NCBI GenBank assembly: GCA_002794515.1
Contig: PGTJ01000055.1
Span: 1 to 11,382, forward strand
Source: Phototrophicales bacterium
Lineage (GTDB): Bacteria > Chloroflexota > Anaerolineae > Aggregatilineales > Phototrophicaceae
Direction: 5' to 3'
DNA: 11,382 nt
Part shown: positions 7,160 to 11,382 of the stretch, in pieces
Position numbering within the stretch: position 1 is the stretch's first letter
Layout of the letters: each line of letters starts with the position of its first letter
Made by a program: the position numbers and the translations under genes
Notes under the pieces: model-generated
What the model saw: the letters and a program-made list of their open reading frames with translations, nothing else
What the model was told of the DNA's origin: nothing
Database searches by the model: none

Positions 7160-8212
7160 ATGGACGCGACCCCACTCCCAGAACTTACCAAACGCCAAGA
7201 AGAAATTTTGGCGCTCATCATCCGCCATTATACACAAAAACCAGAACCGGTCAGTTCCAAAATTTTGGCGGAACAATCCGATTTTAACCTCAGTTCGGCG
7301 ACCATCCGTAATGAGATGGCGGTACTCGAAGATTTGGGGTATATCCAAGCACCACACACATCAGCAGGGCGCATCCCCACGCAAAACGGGTATCGGTATT
7401 TTGTCAAACATCAGCTCAACCGAGAGATCGCCTTATCGACATCGGAACAAAAACATATCACAGGCAAATTTCAATCGCAACCGCTCGCCACAGAAGGTTG
7501 GTTGCGGATTGCCGCCACCGTCTTGGCACGCACAGCGCAAAGCGCATCGCTGGTGACTGCGCCCACCGCCGAAATTAGTCGATACAAACGGCTCGAACTC
7601 ATCGCCATACAAGGGCGGTTGGTGCTGATGGTGTTGGTGTTACATGGTGGTGTGGTACAACAACGCATGTTGAACCTGGCAGAGCCAACCCCACAAATTC
7701 GGCTAGAAGAAGCCGCCAACATCATTAATGGGTTGTTCGCCGATTTATCTGCCCAACAAATTCGCTTTAAGCTGTCGCAACTGTCACAATTGGAACGCGA
7801 AGTCGGTGAACTGGCGGTTGAATTGATGGAACAAGCCGATAGCGACCAAACACGCATCGTGTATCGGGATGGGCTGAGCGATGTCATCGGCAATTTTACC
7901 GATGGTGAAGGCGCACAACAAATGCTTCGGGTATTAGAAGAACGGGCAGTCTTAGAGATTATCCTCAACGAAATTGCCCAAAACGACCCAACTGATGATG
8001 TGCGGGTGATTGTCGGTGGCGATGGACGGTGGGATGAAATCAACCGCCTCAGCCTGATTTTTAGCCGATACGGGGTCCCTGGTCAGCTCACAGGGGCGGT
8101 TGGTGTTTTGGGACCAACGCATATCAATTATGGACGGGCGATCAGCACTGTGCGTTATGTATCGGGTCTGATGACCACCATGCTAGAGGACTTATATAAC
8201 CCCGAAGAATAG
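7160..8212 (+). CDS. hrcA: Heat-inducible transcription repressor HrcA
   Basis: Represses chaperone genes by binding CIRCE-type operators; its activity depends on the GroE chaperonin, so repression is lifted when misfolded protein occupies GroE. The 350-residue length is normal. Seen: N-terminal winged helix (about 8-75) with the hallmark SSATIRNEMAVLEDLGY (45-61) and PHTSAGRIPTQNGYRYF (65-81); a central dimerisation/GAF-like region; and the conserved C-terminal GVLGPTHINYGRAISTVRYV (about 315-334). The ATG at 7160 is fixed by an in-frame TGA at 7142, although only a weak AAAG precedes it. It heads the cluster, 129 bp before grpE, with no clear terminator between, so hrcA-grpE-dnaK could be read as one transcript. 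Confidence 0.95.
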   Translation: MDATPLPELTKRQEEILALIIRHYTQKPEPVSSKILAEQSDFNLSSATIRNEMAVLEDLGYIQAPHTSAGRIPTQNGYRYFVKHQLNREIALSTSEQKHITGKFQSQPLATEGWLRIAATVLARTAQSASLVTAPTAEISRYKRLELIAIQGRLVLMVLVLHGGVVQQRMLNLAEPTPQIRLEEAANIINGLFADLSAQQIRFKLSQLSQLEREVGELAVELMEQADSDQTRIVYRDGLSDVIGNFTDGEGAQQMLRVLEERAVLEIILNEIAQNDPTDDVRVIVGGDGRWDEINRLSLIFSRYGVPGQLTGAVGVLGPTHINYGRAISTVRYVSGLMTTMLEDLYNPEE

Positions 8213-8280
8213 ACAATTTTCATATACAACATTTACGCTTCCTATAAAACTCTCTAATGCAATTCTATTATGTACAAGCT

Positions 8281-8298
8281 ACACTAGGGGCATAGTGT
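8281..8298. repeat. Inverted repeat in the hrcA-grpE spacer
   Basis: ACACTA (8281-8286) and TAGTGT (8293-8298) are exact inverted copies around a 6-bp centre. It sits 44 bp before the grpE start and only 3 bp before a second palindrome. Together they could form an operator region or a leader structure. Short arms mean chance occurrence is possible. Confidence 0.4.
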
Positions 8299-8301
8299 TG
8301 G

Positions 8302-8319
8302 GCGCTAAATGTTTAGCGC
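8302..8319. promoter_or_regulatory. Palindrome in the grpE leader (possible operator or attenuator)
   Basis: GCGCTAAA (8302-8309) and TTTAGCGC (8312-8319) flank a 2-bp centre and are followed by ATTTTAG, so the RNA could form a small terminator-like hairpin just before the grpE ribosome site at 8330. The half-site GCGCTAA resembles the GTGCTAA half of CIRCE, but the arms point the opposite way and the 9-bp spacer is missing, so it is not a canonical CIRCE. It could end readthrough from hrcA, or act as an operator if grpE has its own promoter; TATTAT (8266-8271) is the only -10-like sequence seen upstream. Confidence 0.45.
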
Positions 8320-8329
8320 ATTTTAGTAT

Positions 8330-8336
8330 GGAGAGG
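8330..8336 (+). promoter_or_regulatory. Ribosome binding site that decides the grpE TTG start
   Basis: GGAGAGG ends 5 nt before TTG at 8342 (its GGAG core is 8 nt away). The nearest upstream ATG (8328) is in another frame and hits a stop after five codons, and the first in-frame ATG is codon 61, too far inside the protein. Confidence 0.65.
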
Positions 8337-8341
8337 TTTCT

Positions 8342-8962
8342 TTGAGCAAAAAAAAGCCAGAACAAAATCCATCCAATGATGCTCGTGTGCCACATATCGA
8401 GGCAGATTTGACAGAAGATGCTATCTCTATTGACGATAGCACACAGCCTCTTTTTAAGCACACAGCCAGTAACACCAATTCACAAGAAGCAGAGGTCGAC
8501 ATCGAAAAGATAACCAGTGCTATGGCGACATTCAAAGCCGAAGCAGAACGTAATTTAGAGGGGTGGCAACGCGAACGTGCCGAATTTCAGAATTATAAAC
8601 GACGGGTAGAGCGCGACATTAAAGACATTCAACGCAAAACCGAACTCGAAACCATCTCGAAGATCTTCCCTATCGTAGACGATTTTGAACGCGCACTCGC
8701 CAACATCCCTGCCGATTTAATCGATAATAGTTGGGTGCGTGGCACAACGCTCATCCTCAATAAATTCAAAAAATTATTTGAAGAGTATGAGATTATCGCC
8801 ATTCATCCGGTCAACGAACCCTTCGACCCCTATTTGCATCAAGCCATCATGCGCGAAGATAGCAGTGAGGTCGAGAGTGGACATATCATCGAGACATTAC
8901 AAAAAGGCTATAAATGTGGCGACACGGTTTTGCGCCCTGCCCTTGTGAAGGTAGCTAATTAA
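8342..8962 (+). CDS. grpE: GrpE, nucleotide exchange factor of DnaK
   Basis: Releases ADP from DnaK so that ATP can bind and the client is freed; acts as a cytoplasmic dimer and, in many bacteria, as a thermosensor. The 206 residues match the family size. Seen: an acidic, low-complexity N-terminus (1-50), a long charged dimerisation helix (about 52-108, including RERAEFQNYKRRVERD), IFPIVDDFERAL (108-119), the C-terminal beta-domain signature NEPFDPYLHQAIMRE (158-172) and the ending QKGYKCGDTVLRPALV (187-202). The start is TTG at 8342, supported by GGAGAGG just upstream. dnaK follows after 44 bp, in the same transcript by position. Confidence 0.95.
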   Translation: MSKKKPEQNPSNDARVPHIEADLTEDAISIDDSTQPLFKHTASNTNSQEAEVDIEKITSAMATFKAEAERNLEGWQRERAEFQNYKRRVERDIKDIQRKTELETISKIFPIVDDFERALANIPADLIDNSWVRGTTLILNKFKKLFEEYEIIAIHPVNEPFDPYLHQAIMREDSSEVESGHIIETLQKGYKCGDTVLRPALVKVAN

Positions 8963-9006
8963 TTTCGCAATTATAGGATATTGAACATTGAGGAGTAACA
9001 AAGCAT

Positions 9007-9783
9007 ATGGGAAGAGTTATCGGAATTGACTTAGGAACAACAAACTCGGTGGTCGCCGTGATGGAAGGTGGTGAACCAGTCGTCATCCCATCATCTGAAG
9101 GGGGACGGCTTATCCCTTCGGTGGTCGCCATCAACCCCAAAACAGGGGAACGCATGGTGGGCAAAATCGCCCGTAATCAAGCCGTGATGAACCCAGAAAA
9201 TACCATTTTCTCGGTCAAACGGTTTATGGGGCGCAAATTTAGTGATAAACAAGTGCAAGACACCATGAAAATCGTGCCGTATGGTGTGAGTGCCGCCCCT
9301 AATGGTGATGTGCGCGTCAGAATGGGCGACCGCGATTATAGCCCGCCCGAAATTTCTGCCATGATTTTGCAAAAAATTAAGGCAGATGCCGAAGCCTATC
9401 TGGGCGAAACAGTCGACCGTGCGGTCATCACTGTACCCGCCTACTTCAACGATGCCCAACGCAATGCCACTAAAGATGCGGGCAAAATTGCAGGGCTAGA
9501 AGTGTTGCGGATTATCAACGAACCAACTGCCTCTAGCTTGGCATATGGTTTGGGCAACAACCACAAAAACGAAATCATCGCCGTTTACGATTTGGGTGGT
9601 GGGACATTCGATATTTCCATCCTCGAAGTGGGTGATGTGTGTTTGAAGTCCGTAGCACCAATGGCGACACCTTCTTGGGTGGTGATAATTTTGATGAACG
9701 CATCATCGATTGGTTGGTGGATGAATTCAAAAAAGACAACGGCATTGACTTACGCAAAGACCGTCAAGCCTTGCAACGCCTGA
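9007..9783 (+). CDS. dnaK: DnaK N-terminal fragment as read in the uncorrected frame
   Basis: An open frame of 258 codons. The first 210 are genuine Hsp70 nucleotide-binding domain up to just past phosphate loop 2; the remaining 48 (from 9637) are out-of-frame residues unrelated to DnaK, ending at TGA 9781-9783. Without the rest of the nucleotide-binding domain and the whole substrate-binding domain this product would not be a working chaperone. Confidence 0.75.
   Translation: MGRVIGIDLGTTNSVVAVMEGGEPVVIPSSEGGRLIPSVVAINPKTGERMVGKIARNQAVMNPENTIFSVKRFMGRKFSDKQVQDTMKIVPYGVSAAPNGDVRVRMGDRDYSPPEISAMILQKIKADAEAYLGETVDRAVITVPAYFNDAQRNATKDAGKIAGLEVLRIINEPTASSLAYGLGNNHKNEIIAVYDLGGGTFDISILEVGDVCLKSVAPMATPSWVVIILMNASSIGWWMNSKKTTALTYAKTVKPCNA
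9634..9641 (+). other. Frameshift site in dnaK
   Basis: Frame 1 reads GGT GAT (9631-9636), then two bases GT (9637-9638), then the downstream frame GTG TTT GAA GTC (9639-9650). Family conservation predicts Gly (GGN) between the Asp and the Val, so a G is most likely missing at about 9637. The local GTGTGT run is a plausible spot for a base-calling or replication slip. Confidence 0.88.
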
Positions 9784-10898
9784 AAGAAGCCGCCGAAAAA
9801 GCCAAAATTGAACTCTCTAGCGTGATGAGTACCGATATTCAATTACCGTTCATCACTGCCGATGCCAACGGTCCCAAACACTTAAATGTGACACTCACCC
9901 GCGCCAAATTAGAGCAACTGGTGCGCGACCTGATTGATCGTAGCATTGAACCATGCCGTAACGCAATCAAAGATGCCGGTCTGACCGTGAACGACATCAA
10001 CACTGTAATTTTGGTCGGTGGCATGACCCGTATGCCTGCCGTTCAAGAGGCAGTCGAGAAATTCTTCGGCAAAGCACCCAGCAAAGGCGTGAACCCCGAT
10101 GAAGTGGTGGCGCTCGGTGCGGCAATCCAAGCGGGCGTGTTGGCAGGTGATGTGAAAGACATCCTCTTGCTGGATGTGACCCCCCTCACCCTGAGTGTCG
10201 AGACGCTCGGCGGTGTGGCAACACCGATGATTGAACGCAATACGACCATCCCAACCAAAAAATCGCAGGTGTATTCCACCGCTAGCGATGGTCAAACACA
10301 AGTCGAAATTCATGTGGTACAAGGTGAGCGCCCAATGGCGGCAGATAACAAATCGCTCGGTCGCTTCATCTTGGATGGTATCCCACCCGCACCGCGCGGT
10401 GTGCCACAAATCGAGGTGACATTCGATATCGATGCCAATGGTATTCTGAGCGTATCGGCGCAAGATAAAGCCACTGGTCGCAAGCAACACATCACCATCA
10501 CCGCCAGCAGTGGTCTGACCGATGCTGAAATTGATCGGATGATCAAAGAGGCAGAAAAACACGCCAGCGAAGATGCCAAACGCCGTGAAATGGCAGAGGT
10601 GAATAACCTAGCCGATAGCGCCGTGTTCGCCGCCGAAAAATTATTGCGTGATTATGGTGATAAAATCCCCGAAAACGCCAAAACGATCACCAATGAACGC
10701 ATTCAAGAGGTGACGAAAGCCAAAGAAACGGGTGATGTGACAAAAATCCGTGCGGCGGTAGACGCGCTGAATGCACATCTGCAAACCATCGGCGGGCAAA
10801 TGTATCAACAAGGTGATGGTGCAGGGACAGTCAATGGCAACGGCACTGGTCAACATGCTGGTGAAGATGTCATCGATGCCGAATTCACCGATGCGTAA
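9639..10898 (+). CDS. dnaK: DnaK C-terminal fragment as read in the uncorrected frame
   Basis: A 419-codon frame that carries the rest of the Hsp70 protein: LGGDNFDE, the second half of the nucleotide-binding domain with VGGMTRMPAVQ, the interdomain linker VKDILLLDV, the substrate-binding domain (DVTPLTLSVETLGG, ERNTTIPTKKSQ, FDIDANGILSVSAQD), the helical lid and the C-terminal tail. The GTG at 9639 is the internal Val of the native protein, not a real start; no ribosome binding site precedes it. Confidence 0.75.
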   Translation: MFEVRSTNGDTFLGGDNFDERIIDWLVDEFKKDNGIDLRKDRQALQRLKEAAEKAKIELSSVMSTDIQLPFITADANGPKHLNVTLTRAKLEQLVRDLIDRSIEPCRNAIKDAGLTVNDINTVILVGGMTRMPAVQEAVEKFFGKAPSKGVNPDEVVALGAAIQAGVLAGDVKDILLLDVTPLTLSVETLGGVATPMIERNTTIPTKKSQVYSTASDGQTQVEIHVVQGERPMAADNKSLGRFILDGIPPAPRGVPQIEVTFDIDANGILSVSAQDKATGRKQHITITASSGLTDAEIDRMIKEAEKHASEDAKRREMAEVNNLADSAVFAAEKLLRDYGDKIPENAKTITNERIQEVTKAKETGDVTKIRAAVDALNAHLQTIGGQMYQQGDGAGTVNGNGTGQHAGEDVIDAEFTDA

Positions 10899-10912
10899 TC
10901 GATAATAATATT

Positions 10913-10951
10913 CAAAATAGGGTGGTGAAAGCGCTTCATCACCCTATTTTG
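10913..10951 (+). terminator. Rho-independent terminator after dnaK
   Basis: Positions 10913-10929 and 10935-10951 form a 17-bp stem with one G-U pair and a 5-nt loop (AGCGC). The core is GGGTGGTGAA against TTCATCACCC, followed by TATTTTG as the U-tract. It begins 15 bp after the dnaK stop. It should end most of the hrcA-grpE-dnaK transcript, so dnaJ probably relies on readthrough or its own promoter. Confidence 0.85.
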
Positions 10952-10962
10952 CGTTGTAACGG

Positions 10963-10978
10963 GTGTGGCGTGCCACAC
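10963..10978. promoter_or_regulatory. Palindrome upstream of dnaJ (possible operator)
   Basis: GTGTGGC (10963-10969) and GCCACAC (10972-10978) flank a 2-bp centre. It lies just upstream of a candidate extended -10 (10984-10992), where a -35 would normally be, so a bound regulator could control dnaJ. No T-run follows, so it does not look like a terminator. Confidence 0.42.
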
Positions 10979-10983
10979 AAAAT

Positions 10984-10992
10984 TGTGATAAT
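10984..10992 (+). promoter_or_regulatory. Possible extended -10 promoter of dnaJ
   Basis: TGTGATAAT reads as TGn plus GATAAT (5 of 6 to TATAAT). No good -35 lies at 16-18 bp; that place is taken by the 10963-10978 palindrome. Transcription would begin near 10999, so the 24-bp palindrome at 11003 would fold at the very 5' end of the message. Confidence 0.38.
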
Positions 10993-11002
10993 AGACACCA
11001 TA

Positions 11003-11026
11003 AAGGGCGCAATCGATTGCGCCCTT
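11003..11026. repeat. Perfect 24-bp palindrome in the dnaJ leader
   Basis: AAGGGCGCAATC (11003-11014) is followed directly by its exact reverse complement (11015-11026). As RNA it gives a roughly 10-bp stem with a 4-nt loop, and it is followed by AGCG rather than a T-run, so it is not a standard terminator. It ends 29 bp before the dnaJ ATG. It could be a repressor operator or a 5' stem that affects message stability or translation. Confidence 0.55.
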
Positions 11027-11055
11027 AGCGATACTAATACAAGCAGGATATGACT

Positions 11056-11382
11056 ATGGCACGAGATTATTACGATATATTGGGTGTTGCACGCAACGCC
11101 AGCAAAGATGAAATCAAACGCGCCTTCCGCAATTTGGCGAAGCAATACCATCCCGATGCCAATAAGGCGGATGATGCCGAAGCACGCTTCAAAGAAATCA
11201 ACGAAGCCTATGAAGTGTTATATGATGATGAAAAACGCGCCCGCTACGACCGTTTTGGTCATGCTGGCGTGAGTGGCAATGCGGGTGCATCGGGTTTTGG
11301 TGGATTTAGTGGCTTCGGCGGATTTGAAGAAATTTTTGAAGAATTTTTGAATAATGCGGGCTTCCGCACCAGCACCAATCGC
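11056..11382 (+). CDS. dnaJ: DnaJ (Hsp40) N-terminal part, cut by window edge
   Basis: The Hsp40 co-chaperone that delivers clients to DnaK and stimulates its ATPase. Of the protein, 109 residues are visible: the J-domain (about 4-67) starting ARDYYDILGV, with the essential HPD at 32-34 (YHPDANK) and helices ending ARYDRFGHAG, then a Gly/Phe-rich stretch (about 68-92) and EEIFEEFLNNAGFR. The zinc-finger and C-terminal domains lie beyond 11382. AGGA at 11045-11048 is 7 nt from this ATG; an in-frame ATG two codons earlier (11050) is too close to it. It is separated from dnaK by 157 bp holding a terminator and two palindromes, so it is probably regulated at least partly on its own. Confidence 0.95.
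   Translation, partial: MARDYYDILGVARNASKDEIKRAFRNLAKQYHPDANKADDAEARFKEINEAYEVLYDDEKRARYDRFGHAGVSGNAGASGFGGFSGFGGFEEIFEEFLNNAGFRTSTNR

Larger units (their letters stand above)
9007..10898 (+). pseudogene. dnaK: dnaK (Hsp70 chaperone), complete but interrupted by one frameshift
   Basis: DnaK is the ATP-driven Hsp70 that binds exposed hydrophobic peptides, helped by DnaJ and GrpE, whose genes flank it. ATG at 9007 is preceded by GAGGAG (8990-8995). Reading is normal through codon 210 (GIDLGTTNS at 6-14, VPAYFNDAQR, NEPTAS, DLGGGTFD at 195-202, ending EVGD). It then changes to the -1 frame at about 9637, where VFEVRSTNGDTFLGGDNFDE and everything downstream continues. The family pattern there is GDGVFEV; the codon for the second Gly has only two bases, so one base appears to be missing. 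Restored, the protein is about 630 residues, normal for DnaK, with linker VKDILLLDV near 383-391 and C-terminal DVIDAEFTDA. No other defect is seen. A sequencing or assembly error or a very recent mutation fits best. Confidence 0.9.

Noticed and set aside
8257..8295. Twelve-codon open frame (starting MQFYYVQ) in the hrcA-grpE spacer as a leader peptide
   Set aside because: It has no ribosome binding site in front of its ATG and no regulatory codon run.
8302..8319. Palindrome before grpE as a CIRCE element
   Set aside because: The half-site order is inverted relative to CIRCE and the 9-bp spacer is absent; only GCGCTAA resembles a CIRCE half.
9631..9650. Programmed -1 frameshifting in dnaK
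   Set aside because: There is no slippery heptamer and no obvious downstream stimulator, and one missing base in a conserved Gly codon explains it more simply.
9909..10562. Long open frame of 217 codons on the minus strand opposite dnaK
   Set aside because: Antisense frames are common in strongly biased genes such as dnaK. It shows no recognisable domain, and the plus strand is clearly Hsp70.

Overview
The window looks like ordinary chromosomal DNA from a bacterium, most likely a Chloroflexota member (Anaerolineae-like). That placement is an inference. It rests on the chaperone order hrcA-grpE-dnaK-dnaJ, a very large membrane histidine kinase with several GAF domains and an 'IRNKFFDTERAI'-type 7TM segment, and a PRPP synthase with a 'GRSDKKDQPR' motif. 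No rRNA, tRNA, CRISPR array, insertion sequence, phage or plasmid gene was seen.

Left part (1-2320, minus strand). A ribose-phosphate pyrophosphokinase gene (prs) runs off the left edge. Upstream of it on the same strand is a two-gene unit, a stand-alone cobalamin-binding mutase subunit followed 5 bp later by meaB. It ends in a hairpin at 793-818. The unit belongs to adenosylcobalamin-dependent acyl-CoA mutase metabolism (methylmalonyl-CoA or a related mutase), but the large catalytic mutase subunit is not in the window.

Middle (2321-6711, plus strand). A 167-bp divergent spacer separates the mutase unit from a 1397-residue sensor histidine kinase. The kinase has an extracytoplasmic PDZ-like domain, about ten membrane segments, four GAF or GAF-like domains and an intact HisKA/HATPase core. 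No response regulator gene lies beside it. A perfect 10-bp stem with a 4-nt loop forms a shared terminator with the converging trxA gene.

Right part (6715-11382). trxA (thioredoxin, minus strand) diverges from a heat-shock cluster on the plus strand: hrcA (repressor), grpE (nucleotide exchange factor), dnaK (Hsp70) and the start of dnaJ (cut by the right edge). The trxA and hrcA promoters appear to share one palindromic -10 box. dnaK is split by a single-base frameshift near 9637. The protein is otherwise complete (about 630 residues if one base is restored), so this is either a sequencing or assembly error or a recent mutation. A strong terminator follows dnaK, and dnaJ seems to have its own promoter region flanked by two palindromes.

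No clearly new multi-gene system was found. The items most worth checking are the dnaK frameshift, the lack of a canonical CIRCE element despite an intact HrcA (with related GGCGC-type palindromes in the grpE and dnaJ leaders), and the architecture of the orphan kinase.
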